Made by a program: the position numbers and the translations under genes | Shown: one piece after another, positions 27,502 through 36,059 of the stretch | Numbering within the stretch: the first letter of the stretch is position 1 | Layout of the letters: every line of letters begins with the position of its first letter | Assembly: GCF_900109915.1 (NCBI RefSeq) | Contig: NZ_FOBU01000002.1 | Location: forward strand, 234,443-298,442 | DNA from: Luteibacter sp. UNCMF331Sha3.1 | Lineage (GTDB): Bacteria > Pseudomonadota > Gammaproteobacteria > Xanthomonadales > Rhodanobacteraceae | Length of the DNA: 64,000 bases | Direction: 5' to 3' | The notes under the pieces: generated by a model | The model's input: the letters and a program-made list of their open reading frames with translations, nothing else | Database searches by the model: none | Told to the model about the DNA's origin: nothing

Positions 27502-28356
27502 ATGAACGCCGGCCCGCTCACGAGCATCGTCATCGTCCTCGCGGACAGCGGGCCGCTCACCCGCGAGTGCGTCGAACACGCGCTCGCGAGCGACGTGCCC
27601 GTCGAGGTGCTCATCGTCGACAACGGGTCGACCGACGGCATACCGGAATCGCTGGACCGCGCGTGGGCCGACGACGACCGCGTGCGGGTGATCTACAACC
27701 GCGCCAACCTCGGTTTCGGCGCCGCCGTGAACCGCGGCGTCGCGCAGTCGCACGGCATCCGCGTGCTGGTGCTCAATCCCGACTGCCTGATCGAGCCGGA
27801 TACCATCCGTCGCATGGCGTCGCACATGGATGTCCATACGGCGATCGTGGGTGCGGTGGTCTGCGATGCCGACGGCCGGCCCGATCCCGCGTCGCGTCGA
27901 CGCGATCCGCTGCTGAAGCGCTCGCTCGCGACGAAGCTCGGTCGCAAGGGCGATGCCGGTATCGACATCCGCGGCCCGATGCCCGACGGCGCGGAAGAGG
28001 TGGAAATCGTTTCCGGCGCCATCCTCCTGATGCCGCGCGACGCTTTCGATCGCCTGCACGGCTTCGACGAATCGTTCTTCCTGCATTGCGAAGACATGGA
28101 CCTTTGCCGGCGTGCACGCGACGGCGGTTACAAGGTGATCCTCGCCGGCGACGTACGTGTGCTGCACGGCAAGGGCGGATCGAGTCGGCATCGGCCGGTC
28201 TTCGTCAGCCGGCACAAGCATCGCAGCATGTACCTGTGGTTCAGCCGGCACGATCCCGCGGCACGCAACGCGATGGTGCGCACGCTCGTGCGCCTCGGCA
28301 TCTGGACGCACTTCGCGCTGAAGATACCGGGTCAGCTGCTGCGGAAGCGGCGATGA
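27502..28356 (+). CDS. Glycosyltransferase family 2 protein
   Basis: The 284-residue GT2 (GT-A fold) enzyme resembles rhamnosyltransferases of the WbbL/RfbF type. It shows the nucleotide-binding VDNGSTD near residue 35, NRANLGFGAAVNRG, the NPDC form of the metal-binding DxD region, and ESFFLHCEDMDLCRRA, the ED motif holding the likely catalytic acid. No membrane helix is clear; it would act on a lipid-linked or surface sugar acceptor at the inner membrane. It begins 11 nt after purL with GGGAG before the ATG, and its stop overlaps the next start as ATGA, so it is translationally coupled to the transporter. No O-antigen cluster surrounds it. The sugar donor is unknown. Confidence 0.87.
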   Translation: MNAGPLTSIVIVLADSGPLTRECVEHALASDVPVEVLIVDNGSTDGIPESLDRAWADDDRVRVIYNRANLGFGAAVNRGVAQSHGIRVLVLNPDCLIEPDTIRRMASHMDVHTAIVGAVVCDADGRPDPASRRRDPLLKRSLATKLGRKGDAGIDIRGPMPDGAEEVEIVSGAILLMPRDAFDRLHGFDESFFLHCEDMDLCRRARDGGYKVILAGDVRVLHGKGGSSRHRPVFVSRHKHRSMYLWFSRHDPAARNAMVRTLVRLGIWTHFALKIPGQLLRKRR

Positions 28357-29255
28357 ACGACACGACACGCGGGTCCGGCGTCGCGACGCTGGGCCTTCTT
28401 GCCGTCACGGCCATCTGGGGCTCCACGTTCGTCCTCATCAAGGACGTGGTGGGGCGGATGTCCGTGGCCGATTTCCTCGCGGTGCGTTTCGCGATAGCGG
28501 CGGTCGTCATGGTCGTGTTGTTCGCGCTGCCGCTGAAGCGCCTGAGTCGGAAGCAGCTGCTGCAGGGCCTCGCACTGGGCGTGCTGTACGGTGTGGCGCA
28601 GTGGCTGCAGACCGAAGGCCTCGCGCGAACGTCGCCGAGCGTCAGCGGCTTCGTCACGGGCATGTACGTGGTGATCACGCCGATCCTTTCGCTGTTTCTC
28701 TTCCGGCAGGCGATGCCGTGGACGACCTGGCTCGCGGTGGTGCTCGCGACCGTCGGCCTCGGCGTGCTCGCGCTGAACGGATTCGAGGTCGACGGCGGCG
28801 TGCTGCTCACGCTCGCCTCGGCGGCGCTCTACGCGCTGCACATCGTGGGCCTCGGTCACTGGTCGAAACCGGGCGACGCGTTCGGCATGTCCGCGATCCA
28901 GATGGTTGGCATCGCGGCCGTGTGCGTGGGCATCACGTTGCCACACGGCGGGCCGGCCCTGCCGCCCGACACGCACGCATGGATCGCCGTGCTCTACATG
29001 GCGCTGATCGCGGGCGCGCTGGCGATGCTCGTGCAGACGTGGGCGCAGGCGCACATGCCGGCCACGCGCGCGGCGATCGTGATGACGACCGAGCCGGTCT
29101 TCGCCGCCGGTTTCGCCGTGCTGCTGGGTGTGGATGCCCTGACCACGCGCATGGTGGGCGGCGGCGCGCTGGTGCTGGCCGCGATGTACATGGTGGAACT
29201 CGCACCGCGCTTCCGCCGGCGCAAACCGGCGGAAGCGTTGCATCACGAGGTGTAG
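28353..29255 (+). CDS. EamA/DMT superfamily transporter
   Basis: A 300-residue inner-membrane protein with about ten hydrophobic helices arranged as two EamA repeats. The first carries AIWGSTFVLIKDVV and the second AALYALHIVGLGHW. This is the drug/metabolite transporter layout; substrates of such members range from amino acids to metabolites and cannot be predicted. The start overlaps the end of the glycosyltransferase gene by four nucleotides (ATGA), showing translational coupling, though a functional link is not obvious. The C-terminal FRRRKPAEA tail is cytoplasmic by the positive-inside rule. Confidence 0.88.
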   Translation: MNDTTRGSGVATLGLLAVTAIWGSTFVLIKDVVGRMSVADFLAVRFAIAAVVMVVLFALPLKRLSRKQLLQGLALGVLYGVAQWLQTEGLARTSPSVSGFVTGMYVVITPILSLFLFRQAMPWTTWLAVVLATVGLGVLALNGFEVDGGVLLTLASAALYALHIVGLGHWSKPGDAFGMSAIQMVGIAAVCVGITLPHGGPALPPDTHAWIAVLYMALIAGALAMLVQTWAQAHMPATRAAIVMTTEPVFAAGFAVLLGVDALTTRMVGGGALVLAAMYMVELAPRFRRRKPAEALHHEV

Positions 29256-29264
29256 GCATCCAGC

Positions 29265-29289
29265 AGGAGCCAGCCTGCTGGCTCCCACC
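29265..29289. repeat. Short form of the hairpin repeat
   Basis: Only the outer arms remain (AGGAGCCAGCC and GGCTGGCTCCC overlapping through CTGCTGG), without the nested loop. It lies between the convergent transporter and aldose epimerase genes. Confidence 0.75.
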
Positions 29290-29298
29290 AGGTCGACC

Positions 29299-30441
29299 TC
29301 ACTTCGGCGCGGTCTTGTCCACCGTGAACTTGTAGACCATCGTGTTGCGATAGGTCTTGCCCGGATCGAGGCGTGCCGACCCGAAGTCGGGCTGGTTCGG
29401 CGTATCCGGGAACAGTTGCGGCTCCAGTGCGAACGCGTCGCCCTGACGGTAGATGCCGCCCGACTTGCCCGACGTGGTGCCGTCGAGGAAGTTGCCGGAA
29501 TAGAACTGCAGGCCCGGCTGCGCCGACCACAGCGACAGCACGCGACCGCTCTTCGGATCCGTGACCCGCGCGACTTCGCGAGGCTGCGCGGCTTCTTTCC
29601 GCGAGATCACCCAGTTGTGGTCGAAGCCGCGGCCGAACACGATCTGCGGCTCCTTCGCGTCGCGCACGTCGCGACCGATCGGCTTTGCCTTGCGGAAATC
29701 GAAATCGGTGCCGGCGACCGGTCGTACCTCGCCCGTGGGAATCGCGGTGGCGTCGGTCGGCAGGTACGCATCGCCGGCGATCATGAGGCGCTGGTCCATC
29801 ACGCTGCCCGAGCCCTCGCCGGACAGGTTCCAGTAGGCGTGGTTCGTGATGTTGACGATGGTCGGGGCGTCGGTCGTCGCCGTGTAGTCGATCGTCAGCT
29901 CGTTGCTGTCGTTGATCGCATAGGTGGCGCGGGTGGTCACCTTGCCCGGATAGCCCTGGTCGCCGTCGGGACTGACATAGCTCAGCGTCACGCTGGGTTT
30001 CGCGCCGGATTCGACCTTCTCGACCGTCCAGACGACCTTGTCGAAGCCGACCTTGCCGCCGTGGAGCGAGTTGGGTCCGTCGTTGACCGGCACGGTGTAC
30101 TGCTTGCCGTCGAGCGTGAAGCGGCCCTTGGCAATGCGGTTGGCATAGCGGCCGACGGTGTCGCCGAAGTACTGAGGCTTCGCGAAGGTGCCTTTCAGGT
30201 CGGGATATCCGAGCACGATGTCGCCCGGCTTGCCGTTGCGATCGGGAACCTCCAGGGCGTACAGCGCGGCACCCAGCGAGAGGATTTTCACCGTCATGCC
30301 ATGGCCGTTGCTCAGTGTGACGAGCGTCACGTCCTTGCCGTCGGGGGTCTGCCCGAACGACGTCTTCGACGCATCGCCAGCCATGGCGGCGCCGCTGCAT
30401 GCCAGGGCGATCGCCGCCGCCAGGATCACAGCCTTCTTCAT
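29299..30441 (-). CDS. galM: Periplasmic aldose 1-epimerase (mutarotase)
   Basis: This 380-residue enzyme interconverts alpha and beta anomers of aldoses such as galactose and glucose. The N-terminus is a signal peptide (cleavage likely after AMA near residue 22), so it acts outside the cytoplasm. Family landmarks are NSLHGGKVGFDKVVW, the catalytic-His segment NHAYWNLSGEG, FDHNWVI, and QPGLQFYSGNF near the C-terminus with the catalytic Glu region. The ATG at 30441 is preferred over an upstream frame because it begins the signal peptide. It is divergent from a FadR-type regulator with an operator palindrome between them, so sugar- or sugar-acid-responsive control is likely. Confidence 0.92.
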   Translation of the reverse strand: MKKAVILAAAIALACSGAAMAGDASKTSFGQTPDGKDVTLVTLSNGHGMTVKILSLGAALYALEVPDRNGKPGDIVLGYPDLKGTFAKPQYFGDTVGRYANRIAKGRFTLDGKQYTVPVNDGPNSLHGGKVGFDKVVWTVEKVESGAKPSVTLSYVSPDGDQGYPGKVTTRATYAINDSNELTIDYTATTDAPTIVNITNHAYWNLSGEGSGSVMDQRLMIAGDAYLPTDATAIPTGEVRPVAGTDFDFRKAKPIGRDVRDAKEPQIVFGRGFDHNWVISRKEAAQPREVARVTDPKSGRVLSLWSAQPGLQFYSGNFLDGTTSGKSGGIYRQGDAFALEPQLFPDTPNQPDFGSARLDPGKTYRNTMVYKFTVDKTAPK

Positions 30442-30484
30442 CGCGAATCCACTCCAGTCGTTGAGGGCTCCGCGAACAAAACAT

Positions 30485-30499
30485 ATTTGTACGACAAAT
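30485..30499. promoter_or_regulatory. Probable FadR-family operator between galM and its regulator
   Basis: The perfect palindrome ATTTGT-ACG-ACAAAT contains TTGTACGACAA, an exact fit to the TNGTNNNACNA core described for FadR-subfamily GntR regulators. It is centred 51 nt upstream of the galM start and 84 nt upstream of the regulator start, in a locally AT-rich gap, where it could overlap either promoter. Confidence 0.72.
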
Positions 30500-30575
30500 G
30501 ACAAGTTGCGCCGCGTCATCGTCCGGGGCAGCGCAGCGGATAGGATGGGCGCGACACGGGGAAGTGGAGGGCGTC

Positions 30576-31283
30576 ATGGCACCCAGGGCGGCGACACGGA
30601 GCCTGCACGCGCAGGTCATCGAGGAGATCGGGGAGTCGATCGTCAGCGGGGCGCTCCAGCCCGGCGACGCGCTGCCCGGCGAGGCGCAACTGGCGACGCA
30701 GATGGCCGTCAGCCGGACGGTGCTTCGCGAAGCCCTTAAGGTGCTAGCGGCGAAGGGCCTGATCGAGACCCGCCAGAAGACCGGCATGCGGGTGCGCGAT
30801 CCTCGGCACTGGAACCATCTGGACGCCGACGTGCTGGCCTGGCGTTGCGCGGCGATGCCGACGGACGATTTCGTCGACAAGCTCGTGGAGATGCGCGCCA
30901 TCATCGAACCGGCCGCCGTCGCGGCGGCCGCGAGACGGCGTGAACCGGCGCAGCTGGAGGCGATCGGTGCGGCGCTGGAGGCGATGGAAGAGTCCACGAC
31001 GCTCGACGAATGGGCCGTGGCCGACCTGCACTTCCACGAAGCGGTGCTCGCCGCGACGAACAACGAGTTGCTGAGTTCGCTGTTCGGCGTGATCGAAGCG
31101 GCGCTGGGCACGTTCTTCGTCATGTCGGCACGCACCGCGAAGAACTTCAAGTACGCGTTGCCGCACCATCGCGCCGTCTACGAGGCGATCCGTCGCCGCC
31201 GTCCGAACGAAGCGGCGGCGGCCATGCAGGCGATGATCGCGGACTCGCGGGCGAACATGCGTAAAGGCAAGAAGTCGGGCTGA
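30576..31283 (+). CDS. GntR/FadR-family transcriptional regulator (FCD domain)
   Basis: A 235-residue repressor with an N-terminal winged HTH (residues about 8-75; EAQLATQMAVSRTVLREALKVLAAKGLI is the recognition region) and a helical FCD ligand-binding domain with the metal-binding pattern of Asp/His residues (DLHFHEAV, then PHHRAVYEAI). FCD members of this kind commonly sense sugar acids or related metabolites (DgoR, UxuR and LldR types). GTGGAGGG lies 6 nt before the ATG at 30576; a GTG/ATG further up is not supported. The divergent galM and the palindrome between them make galM the obvious target, with autoregulation likely. Confidence 0.9.
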   Translation: MAPRAATRSLHAQVIEEIGESIVSGALQPGDALPGEAQLATQMAVSRTVLREALKVLAAKGLIETRQKTGMRVRDPRHWNHLDADVLAWRCAAMPTDDFVDKLVEMRAIIEPAAVAAAARRREPAQLEAIGAALEAMEESTTLDEWAVADLHFHEAVLAATNNELLSSLFGVIEAALGTFFVMSARTAKNFKYALPHHRAVYEAIRRRRPNEAAAAMQAMIADSRANMRKGKKSG

Positions 31284-31295
31284 CGCTGCACCGCC

Positions 31296-31394
31296 ATCCC
31301 GGCGCACGCCGGGATCCACGGCGACCACGCGCATGAAACCCTCGTCCTCGTTCTTATGAAGGCCGAGGACGTGGGTACCGGCGTACGCCGGTAC
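31296..31394. repeat. Paired 20-bp palindromes between convergent genes
   Basis: ATCCCGGCGCACGCCGGGAT (31296-31315) and GTACCGGCGTACGCCGGTAC (31375-31394) bracket a smaller GTCCTCG/CGAGGAC hairpin. This differs from the GGGAGC repeat family. It sits between the FadR-type gene and the DUF4097 gene, and may be a REP-like element serving as a bidirectional terminator. Confidence 0.65.
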
Positions 31395-31407
31395 GACGGA
31401 GGTCGGG

Positions 31408-32313
31408 TTACTTTCCTGCGGCGCGGATGCGCACGTCGCCGCTGAAAGACTCGATGTGGATGCGCGCGTCGCCGCCGCCGATCGTGGCCTTCAGATCCTT
31501 GCCCGGACCGTCGCCGCGCGACGCCTCACCCCAGTCGCTGCGCAGGTCGCCGCTGAACGTGGAGGCCTCGACGTGCGCCGAGGTGTCGGCGGGCAGCTGC
31601 ACCTGCACGTCGCCGCTCATCGAATCGACGTCGAGCTTGCCCTGTCGCGTGGGACCGCCGGCGATCTGCGTGTCGCCGGACACCGTGCTGAAGTTCGCTT
31701 CCTTCCAGGGGCCGCCGCCGATGGTCATGCGACCGGACACGGTCTGGGCATCCACCTTGTCGGTGACGGACGGCGCGGTGATGTCGCCGGACACCGTCTG
31801 CAGGTCGGCGCGACCGGTGCGACCGGCGAGGTCGATGGTGCCGCTCACCGTCTGCATGCTGACTTCGGGCGAACGCACGTTGGCGCGGATGCGGCCGCTG
31901 ACGGAGTCGACCTCGATCTTGCCGCCGTCGAGGCCGTCGATGCTGACCGGCGCGCTGACGACATTGATGTTCACCTCGACACCGCGTGGCACGCGGACGT
32001 TGAGGATGGTGGGCTGCATGCGGGAGTCGTTGCCCCAGCTGAACCAGTTGCCTTTCTTTTCGTCGCCGTCGACGCGGATGTCGACGTCGCGATCGTCGCC
32101 CTGGATCTCGAGGGGGCGAGCGCCGTCGCCGAGCGTGCCGGACACCTGGATCTGATTCTTGTCCCAGGCGGTGACGGTGACTTCGCCCTTGACGTTGTCG
32201 ATGCTGACCTTCGCGTTGGGGCGGATCTCTTTCGACAGGTTGATCGGCGTCGAGGCAAGGGCCTCGCCGATCGACAGCGCCAGCAGCAGGGGGATGAGAT
32301 AGAGCGTTTTCAT
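31408..32313 (-). CDS. DUF4097 family exported repeat protein
   Basis: The 301-residue protein has a signal peptide (about 1-20, ending ALAS) followed by a region built of short beta repeats, at least eight of the form x-T/S-V/M/F-S-G-D/R/T (SVSGRI, TVSGTI, TVSGDI, TVSGRM, TVSGDT, SMSGDV, TFSGDL, SFSGDV). This pattern is characteristic of DUF4097/putative adhesin proteins and predicts a beta-solenoid. It is the last gene of a sigma factor-membrane protein-DUF4097 operon, with 26 nt from the preceding stop. An envelope-stress-related role is inferred from context only. Confidence 0.82.
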   Translation of the reverse strand: MKTLYLIPLLLALSIGEALASTPINLSKEIRPNAKVSIDNVKGEVTVTAWDKNQIQVSGTLGDGARPLEIQGDDRDVDIRVDGDEKKGNWFSWGNDSRMQPTILNVRVPRGVEVNINVVSAPVSIDGLDGGKIEVDSVSGRIRANVRSPEVSMQTVSGTIDLAGRTGRADLQTVSGDITAPSVTDKVDAQTVSGRMTIGGGPWKEANFSTVSGDTQIAGGPTRQGKLDVDSMSGDVQVQLPADTSAHVEASTFSGDLRSDWGEASRGDGPGKDLKATIGGGDARIHIESFSGDVRIRAAGK

Positions 32314-32339
32314 GGTCGTGGTGTCCTGGCTGTTCGCGT

Positions 32340-32762
32340 TTAGCCGGCTTGCTTGTCGAAGTTGCGCAGACGGTCGCGCTGGCGCTCGGTACGCTGCAGC
32401 AGGCGCTGCAACGCGGCCGAATCGGGGGAATCCTGCATGGCCTGGGTCAGCTCCATTCGGGCGGCGTCGAGTTCGACCGCGGCGCCGGTCAGGCGCGGAT
32501 CGGTCGGTTTCCAGGCGTGTCCGCTGGCGGCGATGCTCCCGTCGGGAACGGGCGCTACCAAGTGCAGGCCAAGGCCGCCGCCGAGGATCGCGACGCCGGC
32601 GATGGCCGCGGCCATCAGCCATGGACGGGCACGATGCCGGCGCACGGTGGCGGGCGCGGCGGCCTCGTCGAGACGGCTGTCGATGCCGGCCCAGAGATCG
32701 CGGTGCGGGACGACCGGGCGGTTGAGGGAGCGCATCTGGCGCAGGTAATCGAGTTCGTTCAT
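32340..32762 (-). CDS. Putative anti-sigma factor-like single-pass membrane protein
   Basis: The 140-residue protein overlaps the sigma factor gene by ATGA, the classic coupling of sigma and anti-sigma genes. It has a cytoplasmic N-terminal ~47 residues, one transmembrane helix (about 49-68), and a periplasmic coiled or helical tail rich in Arg, Glu and Gln. I do not see the zinc-binding HxxxCxxC motif of ZAS anti-sigma factors, so it would be a non-canonical member or an accessory protein. Assignment rests on position and topology rather than a recognised domain. Confidence 0.6.
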   Translation of the reverse strand: MNELDYLRQMRSLNRPVVPHRDLWAGIDSRLDEAAAPATVRRHRARPWLMAAAIAGVAILGGGLGLHLVAPVPDGSIAASGHAWKPTDPRLTGAAVELDAARMELTQAMQDSPDSAALQRLLQRTERQRDRLRNFDKQAG

Positions 32763-33346
32763 GGCTTGTCTCCCAGCGCACGGCGGAGCAGGCCGCGCGC
32801 ACGGTGCAACTGTGCTTTCGAAGAGCCGACCGCCATCGAAAGTTCGTTGGCGATTTCCTCGTGTTTCCAGCCTTCCACGTCATGCAGCACGAGGACGGCA
32901 CGGGCCCGCGGCGGCAATGCCGCGATGGCCTTTTCCAGTTCGTCGCGCTCGAAGGCGCGCACGGGATTGTCGATGTCGGTGATGTCCGGCAGGTGTTCGT
33001 CGTCGAGGATCGTGACCGGGTCGGCGTTGCGGGCGCGTATGGACATGAGGGCGACGTTGACGGCGAGCCGGTAGACCCAGGTGCCGAAGGCGCTTTCGAA
33101 GCGGAATCCGTCCAGCTTCTGCCAGGCGCGGACGAAGGCTTCCTGGGTGAGATCCTCGGCGCGGGCGTGATCGTAGGCCGCCAGGCGCAGGACGGCACCG
33201 TAGACCCGATCGGCGTGTCGCCGGTAGAGCGCTTCGAACGCCTTGCGGTCGCCGGCCACCGCGGCACGCACGGTCTCGTCGTCCGACGAGGCGGCGGGCA
33301 GCTCAGGCTGCATGAAGGAGGTGGCGGCGAGGCATAGGGCGTTCAT
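32759..33346 (-). CDS. ECF-family RNA polymerase sigma factor
   Basis: A ~195-residue group 4 sigma factor. Region 2 is visible as AFEALYRRHADRVYGAVLRLA through AEDLTQEAFVRAWQKLDGFR and TWVYRLAVNVALM. Region 4 follows as ALPPRARAVLVLHDVEGWKHEEIANELSMAVGSSKAQLHRARGLLRRAL, whose HTH would contact the -35 element. It would activate its own operon (membrane protein, DUF4097) and perhaps envelope genes. The start is unsure: 33346 and an internal ATG at 33313 are both possible, and neither has a good ribosome-binding site. Confidence 0.92.
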   Translation of the reverse strand: MNALCLAATSFMQPELPAASSDDETVRAAVAGDRKAFEALYRRHADRVYGAVLRLAAYDHARAEDLTQEAFVRAWQKLDGFRFESAFGTWVYRLAVNVALMSIRARNADPVTILDDEHLPDITDIDNPVRAFERDELEKAIAALPPRARAVLVLHDVEGWKHEEIANELSMAVGSSKAQLHRARGLLRRALGDKP

Positions 33347-33402
33347 CTTGCCAGCTTGGATGCGGGCAAGGGCGAAACGGTTTAAGGGGGCGGGCGAACT
33401 GT

Positions 33403-33468
33403 AGGAGCCGCTATAGCGGCGAGCCCTTGCCGGGAAGACCGGGAGAGCTCGCCGCTATAGCGGCTCCT
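33403..33468. repeat. Perfect 22-bp inverted repeat (CTATAG-centred arms)
   Basis: AGGAGCCGCTATAGCGGCGAGC (33403-33424) pairs exactly with 33447-33468. Each arm is itself nearly palindromic around CTATAG. A degenerate relative (GGAGCCGCTATGGCGGCGAAG) lies near 2262. It sits between the pckG stop and the sigma factor start and may terminate pckG transcription. Confidence 0.8.
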
Positions 33469-33478
33469 GCAAGATCGA

Positions 33479-35269
33479 TCAGGCGACGCTGGCCTTGCGC
33501 GGCTCGATCGCCCTGTCCAGGGCCTCGCTGACGCGGAGGCGTTCGGTCTTCAGCCGTTCCGGCATGCGCGCCCCGAAACCGTCGAGGTACACGCCGATCG
33601 CACCGATCTCTTCCTGCCAGCCGGCGACATCGACGTGCAGCAGCGCCTCGAGGGTGGCCGGGGAGACGTCCAGCCCCTCGGCGTTGAGCTCGCCCTTCGC
33701 GGGGACCGTGCCGATGGGGGTTTCCTGACCGCGTGCCTTGCCGGCGACGCGCTGGATCATCCAGTCGAGCACGCGCAGGTTCTCGCCGTAACCCGGCCAC
33801 ATGAAGCGACCGTCGGCATCCTTGCGGAACCAGTTCACGTGGAAGATCTTCGGCAGCTTCGCGCCCGGCTTGTCGAACGAGAGCCAGTGCGCGAAGTAGT
33901 CGGCGAAGTTGTAGCCGCAGAAAGGCTTCATCGCCATCGAATCGCGGCGGAGCACGCCCACCGCACCGGTGGCGGCGGCGGTCGTCTCCGAACCCATGGC
34001 GGCGCCGACGAGTACTCCGTGCGCCCAGTCCTTCGCCTCGAACACGAGCGGCACCAGGGACGGACGGCGGCCGCCGAACACGATGGCCGAGATCGGCACG
34101 CCGGCGGCCTCCTCGGACTCCGGCGCCCAGCTCGGGCACTGCTTCGCGCTGACGGTGAAGCGGGAGTTGGGATGCGCGGCCGGACCGTTGGCGGCATCGA
34201 ACGGGCGCCCCTGCCAGTCGGTGACCGGCTCGCCTTCGCCAAGGCCTTCCCACCACGGACGGGCGTCGGCGGTGAGGGCGACGTTGGTGAAGATCGCATC
34301 GTGGCCAAGGGTGGCCAGAGCCGTCGGATTGGTGTTCGCACCGGTGCCCGGCGCGACGCCGAAGTAGCCGGCCTCCGGGTTGATCGCCCACAGGCGGCCA
34401 TCGTCGCCCGGCGTCATCCAGCAGATGTCGTCGCCCACCGTCCAGACCTTCCAGCCCGCCTTGCGATAACCCTCGGTCGGAATGAGCATGGCGAGATTGG
34501 TCTTGCCGCACGCGGACGGGAATGCCGCGGCGATGTAGTGCTTCTCGCCCTGCGGATTCTCGATGCCCACGATGAGCATGTGCTCCGCGAGCCAGCCTTC
34601 GCGACGGGCCTGATGGCTGGCGATGCGCAGGGCATGGCATTTCTTGCCGAGCAGCGCGTTGCCGCCGTAGCCGGAGCCGATCGACTTGATCGACAGCTCG
34701 TCGGGGAAATGCATGATGAAGCGACGATCCGGATCGAGGTCGCCGGTGGAATGCAGGCCCTTCACGAAGCGACCTTCGCGTTCGATGCGTGCGAGGGCGG
34801 CGTCGCCCATGCGCGTCATGATGCGCATGTTGGCGACGACGTACGGGCTATCGGTGATTTCCACGCCGCAACGCGACAGCGGCGAATCGATCGGGCCCAT
34901 GCAGTACGGAATCACGTACATCGTTCGCCCGCGCATCGCGCCGGCGAACAGGGCGTCGATCTTTGCGTGAGCCTCGGCTGGCGCCATCCAGTGATTGTTC
35001 GGGCCGGCGTCGTCTTGCTCGGGCGTGCAGACGAAGGTCAGGTGCTCGACGCGTGCGACGTCCGAAGGGTGCGAGCGGTGCAGGTAGCTGCGGGGGTTCG
35101 TTTCCGCGTTGAGCGGAAGGAGATCGCCGCTGGCCAGCATCGTGGCGACGAGGTCGGCGTACTCCGCATCCGAGCCGTCGCACCAGCGGATGGAGGCGGG
35201 CTCCGTCAACCGGGCGACCTCGTCGACCCATCGATTCAATGCATCCAGGGAACTGCCGTGCGCTCGCAT
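33479..35269 (-). CDS. pckG: Phosphoenolpyruvate carboxykinase (GTP)
   Basis: A 596-residue GTP-dependent PEPCK converting oxaloacetate and GTP to PEP, CO2 and GDP, the entry to gluconeogenesis. Markers are the substrate loop YVIPYCMGPIDSPLSRCG, the P-loop PSACGKTN (about 251-258) with the hyper-reactive Cys, GDDICWM with metal-binding Asp residues, and the FGGRRPS segment. The GTP class is clear from length and motifs; no ATP-type pckA signature is present. It is a single gene whose 3' end abuts an inverted repeat. Confidence 0.97.
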   Translation of the reverse strand: MRAHGSSLDALNRWVDEVARLTEPASIRWCDGSDAEYADLVATMLASGDLLPLNAETNPRSYLHRSHPSDVARVEHLTFVCTPEQDDAGPNNHWMAPAEAHAKIDALFAGAMRGRTMYVIPYCMGPIDSPLSRCGVEITDSPYVVANMRIMTRMGDAALARIEREGRFVKGLHSTGDLDPDRRFIMHFPDELSIKSIGSGYGGNALLGKKCHALRIASHQARREGWLAEHMLIVGIENPQGEKHYIAAAFPSACGKTNLAMLIPTEGYRKAGWKVWTVGDDICWMTPGDDGRLWAINPEAGYFGVAPGTGANTNPTALATLGHDAIFTNVALTADARPWWEGLGEGEPVTDWQGRPFDAANGPAAHPNSRFTVSAKQCPSWAPESEEAAGVPISAIVFGGRRPSLVPLVFEAKDWAHGVLVGAAMGSETTAAATGAVGVLRRDSMAMKPFCGYNFADYFAHWLSFDKPGAKLPKIFHVNWFRKDADGRFMWPGYGENLRVLDWMIQRVAGKARGQETPIGTVPAKGELNAEGLDVSPATLEALLHVDVAGWQEEIGAIGVYLDGFGARMPERLKTERLRVSEALDRAIEPRKASVA

Positions 35270-35361
35270 CCTATGTGGTCTCCAGTTAAACGCAAGCGGA
35301 GACAGTAGTTTGCGGTCGTTGGTATTCGCAAGGCACGGCGCAGCAAAATGCGCCGCGCCGT

Positions 35362-35955
35362 TCAGGATGCGTCGCGCGGGGCCGGGGTCAGCGTGGCGAT
35401 CATGTGCTCGACGTAGGCGTCGAATTCTTCATGGCTGATGCGCGGCAGACCCAGCGTGAAGTTCAGCTGGAGGAACCCGACGTACGCGGCGTAGGTCAGG
35501 CGCGCACGGTTGAGCGCGACATCGGGCGCCAGTCCGGCCTCCTGGTAGAGGCGGGTGAGGAAATCCATGCGCCGCTGCGATACGCGCGACATCACCGGCA
35601 CGACCTGCGGGTGATCCAGTGCCTTTAGCAGGGCGGCATAGACGCGGTGCGGCTGCATCTCGTGCGCCACCCGGCGGAACAGCTCGGGAAAGCGCTTCAG
35701 AGGATCGGGAATACGCTCGATCTCCGCCAGCACCTCGCGCTCGCCGTATTCCTCCCAGCGTTCCAGCGCCGCCTGAAGCAAGGCTTCACGCGTGCGGAAA
35801 TGCCAGTAGAAACTGCCCTTGGTGACGCCGAGGCGTCGGGCCAGGGCCTCGACGGCAAGGGCGCCAACCCCTTGTTCGGCAATGAGTGCGAGCGCCCCAT
35901 CTTCCCAGTCTTCGGCAGAGAGGCGGACCCGTTCGGTCTTGGAACTGTCGTTCAT
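35362..35955 (-). CDS. TetR family transcriptional regulator
   Basis: A 197-residue repressor. The N-terminal HTH is visible as VEALARRLGVTKGSFYWHFRTREALLQAAL (residues about 28-58), the canonical TetR pattern, followed by a helical C-terminal ligand domain with no clear subfamily signature. The ATG at 35955 (MNDSSK) is preferred over a longer frame to 36015. It is divergent from the alpha/beta hydrolase and fadE genes, so it may control fatty-acid degradation in response to an acyl compound. That is inferred from layout only. Confidence 0.88.
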   Translation of the reverse strand: MNDSSKTERVRLSAEDWEDGALALIAEQGVGALAVEALARRLGVTKGSFYWHFRTREALLQAALERWEEYGEREVLAEIERIPDPLKRFPELFRRVAHEMQPHRVYAALLKALDHPQVVPVMSRVSQRRMDFLTRLYQEAGLAPDVALNRARLTYAAYVGFLQLNFTLGLPRISHEEFDAYVEHMIATLTPAPRDAS

Positions 35956-36059
35956 CGACGCATGGTAGCCGAGACGCCGCCGTTTGCAATCGGGCACCGC
36001 CCCCACGTGCTGCATAAGACCTTGACTTCGAAGACGTTACATGACCGTACGCGGGCGTA

